Below are positions 22,784 to 33,875 of a DNA stretch of 64,000 nt, piece by piece. Numbering within the stretch: position 1 is the first letter of the stretch; each line of letters opens with the position of its first letter. The position numbers and the translations under genes are program-made. The stretch comes from Beta vulgaris subsp. vulgaris (taxonomy: Eukaryota; Streptophyta; Magnoliopsida; Caryophyllales; Amaranthaceae): assembly GCF_026745355.1 (NCBI RefSeq), contig NC_079203.1:38474492-38538491 (forward strand), in the 5' to 3' direction. The notes under the pieces were generated by a model. It worked only from the letters and a program-made list of their open reading frames with translations, searched no databases and had not been told where the DNA came from.

Positions 22784-23246
22784 AAAAGAAAAAGGGTCAC
22801 TATGTTAAGAAAAATCAGTAATTCTTGTAAAGGTTTAAAGGATATTATATGAGAAAAAAAAAGTTATTATGTTATTAGAAAGTAAGTATTAAGGTGGTCA
22901 ATAAATGAAAGAAATTGATATTATATGAAAAGAAAAAGTATTATTATGACGTGTATTTTGGTCCATACTAATAGGTTCGGATGAGACTTACTGTAATCTC
23001 AAATGTCCAAACCCTAAAAAATTGGCTCTGTGTAAGCCTCTATATTAGAATAGATTTAGGATTATTTTTTAAATCTATCTAGAATTGTTTATTTAGAGAT
23101 AATATTTTTTTTTTTGTATTCTATTTGGTTTATGATACGTTTTCTTAATTTTACCCAAGATAGGTTTTATTTGATGTATTACTAATATCCTTTTTGCATT
23201 AATAATACTAATTCAAGCTTTTTCGTTTCCATCTATTTTGTCACTG
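22784..23246. other. gene-free stretch
   Basis: AT-rich with poly-T runs; no frame, repeat border or RNA gene could be supported. Confidence 0.4.
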
Positions 23247-23249
23247 TAA

Positions 23250-23583
23250 GAGCATATCCAATAGTGAACATCTCCACCTTGTAGCTTGACTTGCCACATC
23301 AGCCTTTTAAGCAACATTGCTTGCTAGCTACAATGTCTTCCAATGGTAAGCTACATCACTTTTTAGCTTGTCATTTTTTTTAAAATATAGAAATAAATAA
23401 AAGTTTCCACATGACATATCATAATTAGATGTGTTCCCTCTTATTTTTTCAAGTTACTCTGCTTGTTTGGCCTACACTTGCTTGCAAGCAGGCTTATTTT
23501 TCTTTTCTCTAGTGATTAAGCTACAGCTACATATTTAGCAAAAATTACAAGCATGCCCTTATATAAAACCATTGGAGATGCTT
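23250..23583. mobile_element. Tourist-like MITE, 334 bp
   Basis: Ends GAGCATATCCAATAG and (complement) AAGCATCTCCAATGG are flanked by TAA at 23247-23249 and 23584-23586. Repeated agctt/ctagct motifs lie inside. The first six bases resemble the GAGCAT ends of the Harbinger-like elements at 3244 and 5301, so the same transposase group may serve all three. Confidence 0.75.
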
Positions 23584-23884
23584 TAAGACTAGAACCTTTT
23601 TAGTACTTGTCTCCTTTAATTAGTTAGCATCATTAACTTTTTGTAATGACAAGCTGTTTGTAATAACAATTTGAACCAATTGTTTAGATTGATTAGTTAT
23701 AAACTGGTAAAATCAACTACTGGATGTATTACGTGCAATTCAACTAACCTTTAGCAGAATTATCAAAAGCTAACGAGAAATAGTTCCAATGTTATATTTT
23801 TGGATTATAAATAGTTCCAATGTTGTATTAAGTACAAACTTCATCATTTCGCGTGCATTAATTCAAACTTTTGATTATTATATA

Positions 23885-24249
23885 CTCCCTCCGTCCCATA
23901 ATATAGTGCTTGCATTCCTTTTTGGGTGTCCCAAAATGTTGTGCTTATTTCTTTTTTATCAATTTGTTTGGACTAAATTATCCTTCATTCCTACATAAAA
24001 CTTTCCAAAATACCCCTACTTTCTTTTAAAACATGTGCCCCTATTTATTGTTTTACACCATTCCAAGGAATATTTATTGCTCTTTCATTTAATTTTAAAG
24101 GAAAAAGAAGAAAAAAACTAGTTCCAAGACAAAAATACCAATAAACATTTAGTTAAATATATATTTTTGTGAAATCCTAAAACTCCTTCCATTTTCCTTA
24201 ATTCTTGTGAAAAATGAGAAGTGAGCACTATATTATGGGACGGAGGGAG
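23885..24249. mobile_element. Stowaway/mariner-like MITE, 365 bp
   Basis: The left end CTCCCTCCGTCCCATAATAT and its near-perfect complement at the right end are flanked by TA (23883-23884 and 24250-24251). This is the classical ctccctccgtccc family. It abuts the long-TIR element that starts right after it. Confidence 0.9.
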
Positions 24250-24251
24250 TA

Positions 24252-24985
24252 GGATTTTTTGTGGGGAAGGACCAATTAAAATAGGGTTTTCGTGAGGAAA
24301 CACCACTTAAATTTTTTTTTGGAGCGAAGGACCAATTAAAATACTTCCGTTGGTAACTTAACATCACATTACGATCTCCGGCCAAATTGTCAACTTTCCG
24401 GCGTTGACAATTTCTTTCCCTCCAAAACCTCGATTTTTTTGTTTCTCCTCCTCCTCCACCCCTACGCCTATCCACTGGGAACCCCCCGCCCCCTAGTCCC
24501 TTACCCCGAAATCCTCACTCTCCTTCTCTCTCCTTTTCCTAGCTTCATCATTCTTCTTCACCTCCCAATCCCAAATCCTCCAACCCCTTTTGCGTTGGTT
24601 GCCCCCTTCTCTCTCTCCTCGTGGGTCCCTGCTCTTGTGGTTCACCTGTCGTAAGGCATAGGGGAGGAGGATTCCGATGGATAGGGTGGTGGGGGAAGAG
24701 GATTCCGGTAGGGTTTTCGGCGGGTATGGCGTAGGGGTGGAGGAGGAGGATTTCGGTGGGTAGGGCAGGGTGAGGGAGGAGGAGAAACAAAAAAAATCGA
24801 TGTTTAAGACGAAAAAATAAGTCAGCACCAGAAAGTTGACAATTTGCGTTGAAAATCGTAATGTGGTGTTAAGTTGCCAACTGAAGTATTTTAATTGGTC
24901 CTTCCCTTCAAAACAAATTTAAGTAGTGTTTCCCCCCATTTAAATCCTATTCTAATTAGTCCTTCCCCACAAAAAACTCTATTAT
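24252..24985. mobile_element. long-TIR (MULE-like) element, about 735 bp
   Basis: The left arm (ggattttttgtggggaagga onward, 24252 to about 24410) and the right arm (about 24820-24985) are complementary over about 160 bp, including aaggaccaattaaaatactt and the acttaacatcacattacgat block. The centre is a C/T-rich then G/A-rich tract, so open frames on both strands are compositional. Target duplication is unclear because a Stowaway MITE sits exactly at the left edge. Confidence 0.65.
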
Positions 24986-25067
24986 ATAATATAGCAATTA
25001 TTACTCCAAAATTCTTAGAGTAGGTCAAGTTAACTTGTAAAACATGTGAATAATTTGAAAAAATAAA

Positions 25068-25422
25068 GGAAAATTCGTAAAAAAAAAAACCTTTTAAAAG
25101 TTCAATTTTGCGGAAAAAGAGCATTTTAAAGCATTCTTTGCGGAAAAAACCCACAAACTTAATTTTCTTTGCAAGATGAAACCTATTCCAATTTTTCGGC
25201 GTGGTTTTTGAGATTCATAGGGGCGAACTTTATATATTCCTTTAACTCCCTATATTTATTAACTGCACCACCACCCTATGCATCTCAAAATACACAGCGG
25301 AAAGTGGGAATAGGTTTCATCTTGCAAAAAAAATTAAGTTTGTGGTTTGTTTTTGAAAGAATGCTTTAAAAGGTTCTTTTAGCAAAATTAAACTTTTAAA
25401 AGGTTTTTTTCGCAAATTTTCC
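25068..25422. mobile_element. foldback MULE, 355 bp, with 9-bp target duplication
   Basis: A perfect 9-bp duplication AAAAATAAA lies at 25059-25067 and 25423-25431. The arms start GGAAAATT and stay complementary for about 140 bp each (shared ccttttaaaagtt, aaacttaatttt and ttgcaagatgaaacctattc), leaving only a short centre. The GGAAAATT start resembles that of the 8132-9618 MULE. Confidence 0.8.
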
Positions 25423-25429
25423 AAAAATA

Positions 25430-25780
25430 AAATAGAATAAAATCTCTCTCTCCCCACCCCTGCCTATTCTTACAAGATCCACATCTCTCCTCTTCCACCA
25501 GACCACACTACCACAATCAACAATGTCACCACCCTTTTTTCTTTCACCTCTTGCCACTCTCCTCCGTCGAGATCAAAACCTTAAAAATCACCTCGACACC
25601 CGCCCAAATTTCTTGAAGAGGATCATGAGGTGGGTGTCGGAGGTGATTTGTATAAGAGAGATAAGGGTGGTGACATTATTGATTGTGGTAGTGGTGGAGG
25701 ACAAATATGGATCTTGTGAGAATTGGCAAGGGTGGGGAGGAGGGAGAAGGAGATATTTTATTTTATTCTATTTTTTTAGT
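25430..25780. repeat. long inverted repeat
   Basis: The left arm about 25430-25560 (aatagaataaaatctct ... acaagatccacatctc ... accacaatcaacaatgtcac) is complementary to the right arm about 25660-25780. The open frame at 25523-25807 runs through it and is not recognisable. It is probably another foldback element, but no clean target duplication was found. Confidence 0.6.
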
Positions 25781-25822
25781 TTTTTTCCTTGTTTTTACAA
25801 GTTATAGGTTAATTTGACCTAT

Positions 25823-26145
25823 TCTAGGAATTTTGGTATAAATTTTGCTATAGTAGATAATAATTAAAAGTTTGTATTACTGCGGGTGAAACTGCCAAAG
25901 TTTGTATTATACAGGTTGAATAATCCTATTTTATTTAAACTAATATTAAAAAGCAAGCAATAAACTAGTGACACGTAATATCTCGGTTTACCTGTTTATC
26001 AGGTTACATTCATAGTTTTGTGTTATTTTAGGAAAAGTTGGTATAAATTTTGTATTATTATATAATCATCGAAAATATGTATTATTACTGGCGAAACGGC
26101 AAACTTTGTATTATTCTAGGTAAATAATACTATGTTTTTCAATTT
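25823..26145 (+). repeat. two-copy degenerate direct repeat
   Basis: The series ttggtataaattttg, then a tagt/tatt-rich linker, tttgtatta and ggcgaaactgccaaa-like phrase, then tttgtattat occurs at about 25832-25925 and again at about 26040-26125. The two copies are spaced about 205 bp apart, with many differences. Non-coding. Confidence 0.45.
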
Positions 26146-26315
26146 GGCTCAAAATCTACCCTTTGAGCCAATTGCCAAATATGTAAGAACAAAAGTTAAA
26201 GACGAAAAGAGAAATTTGGCAAAAAGCAAATTATTCAAGGGTTTTTCTAACCTATATACTAAGTGCATAGGTTTAGCTATATGTTTTTACCTTTAGTTTA
26301 CAAGACTGATACATA

Positions 26316-26885
26316 CTACCTTCGTTCCTATTTAATCTACACGGTTTATTTTTCACTACAACAAGGAAAAAGTGAAAAAGTGGGAGAGAGAGGAGAGGAA
26401 TTATGAAATTTGGGAAGTAAGAAGTATAAAAGGTAAATACAAAATAGAGGAGAGAAAAAGATAGGATAAGGGGTTTAAATGGGTTAATTTATCTGGTGAG
26501 AGACCACATGAAGGACAAAAGTCAAGAATTATGATTGAGTATACTCGAAACTCTGGTTGACGTCATGCACACATCACCAAGTAATCACGAAGCAACAATT
26601 AAGAACTTCATACATGTTTATTCTTGTATAGCTAAAAGCAACCAACAATAACACTCTTAGAGGAGAAAAATTCAATTATGTGAATATATATGCAGGCGGT
26701 GGGTTTGAAACTCGAACCCACCGACAAGATAGAATAATATTTAGAGTTTTGACCCAAGATCTCAACTAGCTCTGATACCATGTTAAGTTTCTCTCTGGCA
26801 ACCAATACACAAAGTAACAATGTAACCATTAAAAAGGAAACTGCTCGAAAAGGAAAGTGTGTAGATTAAAAAGGAACAAAGGTAG
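26316..26885. mobile_element. mariner-like MITE with an internal tRNA-primer-like segment
   Basis: TIRs CTACCTTCGTTCCTATTTAA and (complement) CTACCTTTGTTCCTTTTTAA are flanked by TA at 26314-26315 and 26886-26887. Between 26690 and 26790 the minus strand reads ATGGTATCAGAGC..., the sequence used as a retroelement primer site for initiator tRNA-Met. A perfect 9-bp hairpin (cggtgggtt/aacccaccg, about 26697-26723) lies nearby and resembles a T-arm. That inner part may be a SINE or an LTR-element fragment. Confidence 0.6.
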
Positions 26886-27001
26886 TATGACATAGGTAAT
26901 TAACGACACTATTCTCATGATTGATAGTAAAGGAGATAGAGAGGAAGATGAAATTAGATATCAATTATGAGAATAATATCATTAATTAGCTATGCCATCT
27001 A

Positions 27002-27259
27002 CTACATCCATTTCTTTTTAATCTACACACTTTGTGTTTTGGCACGGTTCACAATCTTCACTTTGACCATCATTTGTGATTTGTATATAAGGAAAAATAT
27101 AGTCAAGTGAGATCTTATTAGATTTGTCTTTGCATATATTTTTCATATATCAACTTTTTATAATTCTTATTTGTTCGTAATTTAAAATATTAGTGGTCAA
27201 AGTTATGGTTCGACGAATGTATAAGTCAAACTGTGCAGATTAAAAAGAAATAGAGATAG
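27002..27259. mobile_element. mariner-like MITE, 258 bp
   Basis: TIRs CTACATCCATTTCTTTTTAA and (complement) CTATCTCTATTTCTTTTTAA are flanked by TA at 27000-27001 and 27260-27261. Its ends are related to those of the element at 26316-26885, only 116 bp away. Confidence 0.75.
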
Positions 27260-27317
27260 TATATCAATTCTATGAGTAAAAGTAAACACAAAAGGGTTAG
27301 AAAAACCATAAATTATT

Positions 27318-27846
27318 AGAATAGGCGGTCTAATTTTAACATAAAATTAGACAAACTCAATACTGAATTTTTCTGACAAGCCCATTCTATTTCACTCAAA
27401 GTCAACACTATTCTAGTCATCCCTTCTCTTCTCCTTCCTTTGTTTTCTTGATTCTCGAACTAAAATAGACAATTTCAAAAAATAACTCGGTGAATTAAAC
27501 TAGTGACTATGGGCCTGTTCTCTTCGGCATAAAACAGCTGAACTTAATTGAATTGAACTGAACCGAACTGAATTGAAATGAATAGTGATATGTGAGAGTA
27601 AAAGTATTGTCAAGAGCTGAGCTGATCTGAACTGATCTGAACTGAACTGGGGAGAACAGACCCTAAATAGATTAAACTAGTCACTGAATGGGTTAAAAAT
27701 TATAATTATTGAATAGATTAAACTGGTCACGAAATAAATTAAATTGGTCACAATATTTTGTAAAAAGTGACATGTTCTTTTCTTAAGATTGGACTTGGAT
27801 CGAACCTAATTTTAGATTAAAATAGGCCGTCTCTTACAAGACCAAA
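27318..27846. mobile_element. MULE-like MITE (family copy 2) with nested insertion
   Basis: Same family and orientation as 8190-8607: ataggcggtctaattttaac at the left, the tctcttacaagacc end at the right, and attaaactagtcactgaatg units in the middle. It is interrupted by the small TIR element at 27511-27663. Target duplication is not clear here. Confidence 0.65.
27511..27663. mobile_element. small TIR element, 153 bp, relative of 7309-8099
   Basis: Starts gggcctgttctcttcggcat and ends gagaacagaccc. Inside are gaactgaaccgaactg repeats and the gcataaaacagctgaa phrase, which matches the right end of 7309-8099 in reverse. It interrupts the MITE around it, which fixes its borders. Confidence 0.75.
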
Positions 27847-28332
27847 TGAAGGATAATCCTTCTAAAAGTGCACTTTGTTGTGAGAAATAGAGAGAGAAGT
27901 TATGCAAATATATCAGAGAGTATTGTATATTGCATTGATGTTCGGTGTATTCACAAATGGTAGTATTTATAGGCACAAAACTTACTGTGTATTTGCATAA
28001 ATCAACAAATACGGCGAGAAAAACCTACCATGCATTGAATGCATGGCAGTGGAATTCATTGTGCTCAACAGTGGAATTGGTCATTCCACTGTTTTCACAA
28101 CACTCCCCTTGAATGTCCACTGATAACTCATAACAGATGTTGTCCTATTTAGAATGCTGTTAGGAAAATTCCTGTGGGAAAAATCCATAACTAGGGAAAG
28201 GAGTATAACTATAATATATCCTTATATGCTTAAAATTAACTGCCTCATTAAAAACCTTGTCAGGAAAAACCCAGTGGGATAAAAACCTGATCGAAGGAAA
28301 AAGAGTGCAGGCATATAATACTCCCCCTGAAT

Positions 28333-30118
28333 CTAGCATATATCATGAAGATGACGCATTCCAATTTTTCGGACTAATTCTTCAAATTTCTTCGCCGGAA
28401 GGGATTTGGTGAATAAATCTGCAAGATTCTCACATGATTGGATTTGTCGAATGTTGATCGTCCCTTCCTTTTGGAGGTCATGAGTGAAGAAGAGCTTTGG
28501 TGATAAATGTTTAGTTCTGTCTCCTTTGATGTACCCTTCGCTTACTTGGGTGATGCATGCAGTATTGTCTTCGTAGATGATAGTTGGATTGTTGTTATTG
28601 TTTCCATCCCGCATTCTTCTTGGATATTCTTGATCATTGACCTTAGCCATACACATTCCCTTCCAGCTTCATAAAGAGCAATTAATTCTGCATGATTTGA
28701 TGATGTGGCCGTCAAAGTCTGCTTGTGATTTCCAAGATATTGCAGTACCTCCATAAGTGAATACATATCCGGATTGAGACTTAGCCTTTTGTGGGTCTGA
28801 GAGGTAGCCAGCATCTGCATATCCAATGAGTGACGCATTGGGTCTTGACTGATAGAATAATCCGAGATCTTGTGTTCCTCGAAGATAACGTAATAAGTGT
28901 CTGACTCCATTCCAATGTCTCTTGGTTGGTGCATTGCTGTATCTAGCTAACAAGTTTACTGAAAAAGCTATGTCAGGTCGAGTATTGTTAGCCAAGTACA
29001 TTAAAGCCCAATTGCACTTAGATATGGTACTTCAGGACCAAGAATCTCCTCGTTCTCTTCTCGTGGTCTGAATGGATCATCTTTCTCATTCAGGGAACGC
29101 ACTACCATTGGAGAACTTATTGGGTGGGCTTTGTCCATGAAAAAACGTTTCAGGATTTTTTCTGTATAGTTTGATTGATGGACAAAAATCCCATTTCTTA
29201 GATGTTCCATTTGCAGGCCAAGGCAAAATTTTGTCTTCCCGAGATCTTTCATCTCAAATTCTTTCATCAAGTATTTTGCAGTGCTTCAAGTTCTCTAGGA
29301 GTTCCGATAATGTTCAAATCATCGACATATACAGCAATGATCGCGAATCCTGATTTAGATCGCTTAATGAAAACACAGGGACTGATTTGATTATTTTTGA
29401 ATCCTTCTTTCAATAGGTATTCACTAAGACGATTATACCACATTCTTCCAGATTGTTTTAACCCATAGAGTGATTTTCTCAATTTTATTGAGAACATCTC
29501 TTTGGGCATGCAATTTTCTGGTAGTTTTAGTCCTTCAGGAACTTTCATATAAATATCTGTGTCAAGTGAGCCATACAAATATGCGGTCACTACATCCATC
29601 AATCTCATTTGCAATCCTTTCGAAACTGATAAACTTACCAGAAATCTTAGTGTAGTTGCATCGACTACTGGAGAATATGTCTCATCATAATCAATCCCTG
29701 GCATTTGCGAGAAGCCTTGGGCTACTAATCTTGCCTTATATCTAGTAACCTCATTTTTCTCATTTCGTTTTCTCACGAATACCCATTTGTACCCAACTGG
29801 TTTTACACCTTTTGGTATTTGGGTTATTTGACCGAATACTTCACGTTTTTCAAGTGATCTCAATTCTGCTTGAATTGCCTCTTTCCATTTTGGCCAATCT
29901 TTTCTACGGCGACATTCATCAACTGTATTTGGCTCTACATCATTTTCATCGTATGTCATTTCAACCGCTATCGAGTAAGCAAAAATTTCATTCAAGACAA
30001 CATCTTTTCGATTCCATTGTCTCTTTGTAGAAACATAATTAATTGAAGTTTCATTGTTGTCTACTTTCATGTTCCTTTTCTTCTGGAACACGTTTCTCTT
30101 CATTTTTGTTTTCATCAT
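28333..30118 (-). pseudogene. copia reverse transcriptase and RNase H (several frame breaks)
   Basis: 29267-30118 has reverse transcriptase: WKEAIQAEL, PVGYKWVFVRK, ARLVAQGFSQMPGIDY, SLYGLKQSGRMWYN and the catalytic box AVYVDDLNIIG. Frame changes near 29285 (before FEMKDLGKTKFCLGLQ), 29000 (before MYLANNTRPDIAFS), 28720 (before TLTATSSNHAELIALY) and 28605 (before NPTIIYEDNTACI) split the rest, which includes RNase H with GYADAGYLSD and ends FEELVRKIGMRHLHDIC. In most cases the next domain segment resumes at once in the neighbouring frame, so little sequence is missing. Confidence 0.85.
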
Positions 30119-31942
30119 GCTCTGTTGGGAGATTTATATTAATTTCGTTCGTTGTCTCCCCTTGCCTTTTCATTTTTCTCGGTTTTAAATCTTTAGAACC
30201 GGGTGGTCTGCCACGTTTTCGACGTGCTATTGACTCATTTTCAATTGCCTTATTGTCATTAGGAATTTCAATCCGTTCCGGAGCATTCGCAGCAGGTACA
30301 TGTGACTTTGTCACTTTCTTAGAATCTGTGAATGCATCTGGCAATTGGTTTGCAATACTTTGCAGATGAACAATTTTCTTGACTTCTTGTTCACATGAAT
30401 TTGTTCTCGGGTCCAGAAACGACATTTGCGATGCGTTCCATGTAATTTCCGATTTTATATTTTGTGGGTCCACTTTCTCTCCCCCTAAGGATGGGAATAC
30501 CGACTCATTAAAATGACAGTCGGCAAATCGAGCCGTAAATAGATCACCAGTTGTTGGCTCTAAATATTTGATAATTGATGGAGATTCAAATCCAACATAT
30601 ATTCCCATCCTTCTTTGTGGACCCATTTTAGTACGTTGGGGCGGAGCAATAGGTACATGTACAGCGCACCCAAAAATTCTCAAATGTGAGATATTCGGTT
30701 CTCGACCAGATACTAATTGTAATGGTGAGAATTTGTGATAGGCTGTCGGCCTTAATCTTATCAATGTTGCCGCATGTAATATAGCATGACCCCAAGTAGT
30801 AGATGGCAATTTTGACCTCATTATTAATGGTCTTGCAATTAATTGTAGTCTTTTGATTAATGATTCAGCAAGACCATTTTGTGTATGTACATGAGGTACA
30901 GGGTGCTCAACAATAATCCCAATAGACATGCAATAGTCATTAAATGTTTGGGATGTAAATTCCCCAGCATTGTCTAATCTTATTTTCTTTATTGTATGAT
31001 CTGGGAATTGAGTTCTTAATCGAATTATTTGAGCCAAAAGTTTTGCAAATGCAACATTTCTGCTTGACAGAAGGCTCACATGTGACCATCGAGTAGAGGC
31101 ATCAATTAATACCATGAAATAACGAAATGGTCCACATGCAGGATGAATAGGCCCACAAATATCTCCTTGAATTCTTTCTAAAAACATTGGAGATTCAGTG
31201 GCAATCTTATTTATAGATGGCCTGATTATCAATTTGCCAAGTGAGCATGCAGAGCATGTTAATTCATTTGACCGAGGAATTTTGACATTCTTTATAGAGT
31301 GTCCATTTGAGTTTTCAATGATTCTATGCATCATTCCTGTGCCAGGATGGCCTAATCGGTCATGCCATAGAGTAAATGATTTCTATTATCTAACTTCTGG
31401 TTAGATATCATATTAATTTCAATCGGACGTATATCTATGCGATATAGTCCCGAGGAAATTGCTGGCAATTTTTCATAGATGTATTTCTTGCCGTTTTTCT
31501 CTGCCGTTAGGCATATGAATTCCTCTTTGTTCACCGTCATTGTTTCCAAATGGTAACCATTCTGACGTACATCTTTGAAACTTATGAGGTTCCTTCGAGA
31601 TTTACTCGAATATAATGCGTCATTAATTATCAATTTTGTCCCATTTGGAAATATAATGCAAGCTTTTCCAGAGCCTTCAATTAGCTTGGCTGTCCCAGAA
31701 ATTGTACTAACATTTGCTTGGAATATTGTAAGTTTTGAAAAATACTCTTTATTTTTCAATATGGTGTGTGTTGTCCCACTGTCCAGGAGACATTGTTCTT
31801 TAGTTCCAACTTCTGATGAATTCATATCTTCATAAATAATAAATACGATGATTAGTATAAGAAAAATACGTATTTTTATTAATAATAAAGGAACAAATAC
31901 ATGAAAGTGGATATTGAAGCAGTTGAAATAAACTAAGCACAT
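30051..31942 (-). pseudogene. copia protease and integrase (frame break between them)
   Basis: 31352-31942 carries the aspartic protease site CLLDSGTTHTIL and the pre-integrase region. The frame then breaks near 31365 exactly before WHDRLGHP. 30051-31334 continues with the zinc-binding pair (HDRLGH ... TCSACSLGK), then the integrase core: first Asp in GDICGPI, second in RLDNAGEFTS, Glu in QNGLAESLIKRL. A lysine/arginine-rich linker with KRGRPPGSK, like an AT-hook, ends it. Protease processes the polyprotein; integrase inserts the cDNA. All catalytic residues are present. Confidence 0.85.
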
Positions 31943-31956
31943 TAATCGATTGTGAT

Positions 31957-33022
31957 CTAAACAAACTTATTTTCAACTTCAGCATCATCCATAAAAAAAT
32001 CTGAAACATCAAGGCTGGGCATGGATGTAGTGGCTTCATTAACAAAGTTTGCTTCAGCATTTTTTCCTTTGTTTTTTATTGAAGCTTGATATAGATCTAC
32101 CAAATGTTTGGCAGTACGACATGTGCGGCCCCAGTGCCCGGTCATGCCACATCTATGGCAAGTATCATTTCCTTTATAGGACGTCTGCCTTGATTTCCAG
32201 ATGATTGTCCCCAATTTTTATCAGAATGTTTAAAATTATTATTTCTTGGGGAAAATCGGCCTCTTCCACGTCCACGCCCTCGGCCACGGTAATTACCACG
32301 TCCTCTCCCACGACCGTTGTAATTACCGCGTCCACCACTATGTATAGCATTTGCTTCTGGTGGATTAGAGCTTTCTATTGCATTTATCTCATGAGTGGCT
32401 GAAGACCCCGTAGGTCTAAGATTATGATTTTTCAGCAAAAGATCATTATTTTGTTCAGCCACAAGTAGTACTGAGATTAGCTCAGAGTACTTTTTGAAAG
32501 CTCTGAACCTGTATTGTTCTGCCAATATGATATTAGAGGCGTGGAAAGTGGAGAGCGTTTTGTTTATCATTTGCTCTTCGTGATGGGATGATCACAATAT
32601 CTTAACAATGATACAATTCTAAACAATGTTGAATTGTAATCACTGACCGTTTTAAAATCCTGGAACCTCAGATTGGTCCAGTCATAATGTGCCTTTGGGA
32701 GAAGCACATTTTTGTGATGCCCATATCTTTCATTTAGGCTATCCCATAGTTCTTTTGGATCATCCACAAGTAGATATTCACTTTTTAAACTTTCATGTAA
32801 ATGATGTCTTAGGAGGACTAAGGCTTTTGCCTTTTCTTGTACAGTCGCAATTTTAACTGATGCGGCTGTTGTAGTTGCATCCCCTTGTTGGGTTGTCACA
32901 TCTTTAATTGTATGTTCCAGTCCTTGGGCCTTTAAATTCATTTGGGCGTCCACCGTCCATTCTAAAAACTTTTGCCCAGATAGATCTAGTATGTTAAATT
33001 GTCTTTTCACTAGATCTCCCAT
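31957..33022 (-). pseudogene. copia gag (two frame breaks)
   Basis: Starts MGDLVKRQFNILDLSGQKFL at 33022. The UBN2-type gag core follows (KALVLLRHHLHESLKSEYL, LPKAHYDWTNLRFQDFKTVS). The frame changes near 32573 into TLSTFHASNIILAEQYRF and AEQNNDLLLKNH, then a Gly/Arg-rich RGRGRGNYRGRG basic region. A second change near 32205 leads into a complete C-x2-C-x4-H-x4-C knuckle (CHRCGMTGHWGRTC, near 32115-32160). The coat protein would package the RNA. Both breaks fit a one-base undercount in a short homopolymer. The frame ends at 31957, before protease. Confidence 0.85.
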
Positions 33023-33321
33023 TCTTTTGACTACAAATAGGTAAATATTTGAAATTAGTAATGATGATAAATCACATATATATATTATCTCCCCCTGATT
33101 TATATCATTATTATTATAGATAAATAATACAAACAAAAAAAACTAAAATAGCGACAACAATAATGAAGCTAAGCAAAAAAAACAAGAAAATACCAAAAAT
33201 AGAAACAAAATACAACAAGTGAATAAAAAAAAAACTTCCTAAAATGCACTAAAAACAAAAAAATTGATATTCATGTGCATTTTTCGCCATTCTTCCGGGG
33301 GAAATTTTTTTTTTTTGTCTC

Positions 33322-33468
33322 CTATTTATGTATTAGGAGATATATCATTAATGCCATGAGGAGGAAAAAGAAACCGGCTATAAGAAATAAGTAGAGTTTT
33401 ATTTTCCTAAAATCCTCTTCAAAAGAGGAAGATGAGGGTGGAGGACGGTTGTCGTCGGCGTTAAACAT
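33322..33468 (-). CDS. pre-gag reading frame 2: 48-residue single-pass membrane peptide
   Basis: A 48-codon frame starting at GCCACCATG, an optimal initiation context, lies about 300 nt before gag. It begins MFNADDNRPPPSSSSFEEDF, has a polar, acidic, Pro/Ser-rich N terminus (1-20), a short basic stretch RKIKLY (21-26), then about 20 hydrophobic residues (LFLIAGFFFLLMALMIYLLI, 27-46) and ends HK. This is the layout of a single-pass or tail-anchored membrane peptide with the N terminus probably cytosolic. No family is recognised. It is uninterrupted although the gag and pol frames around it are broken. Confidence 0.55.
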   Translation of the reverse strand: MFNADDNRPPPSSSSFEEDFRKIKLYLFLIAGFFFLLMALMIYLLIHK

Positions 33469-33875
33469 GGTGGCCGGAAGGTTGAGGAAGAAGGAAAAAA
33501 AATTTGTGGGTTTAGAGAAAGAAAAATCGGAAGAAGATAAGGGATATGTGGTGAAAATGGGGATGGTAATCCGCTTTTATAGAGGGTTATCCCTAACTGT
33601 GCAGTTCATATACAGTTAAAAAATATACAACGCAATAAAATTCTAATATTGACAAATATATATTAGAGCATGCTAGTAAATTGGTAATATAATATATGTA
33701 ACTATAAATGCAAAAAAAGTAGAAGATTAGAGACAATAATATATAATAATGTTCTGAATGCTTGTTCCCTGCATACATACGACATTATTGCACATATAAG
33801 ACATAATAATGCTATCATTTCACTAGGCCGTCCATATAGGGGCAATAAAAAAATTAACCTGTCCATATAGGCGGT

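Noticed and set aside
24439..24828. Overlapping 70-111 codon frames on both strands
   Set aside because: They lie in the CT/GA-rich centre of a long-TIR element and mirror each other in composition.
26690..26790. A real tRNA gene
   Set aside because: Only the T-arm-like hairpin and the initiator-tRNA 3'-end complement are present; no acceptor stem or anticodon arm can be drawn.
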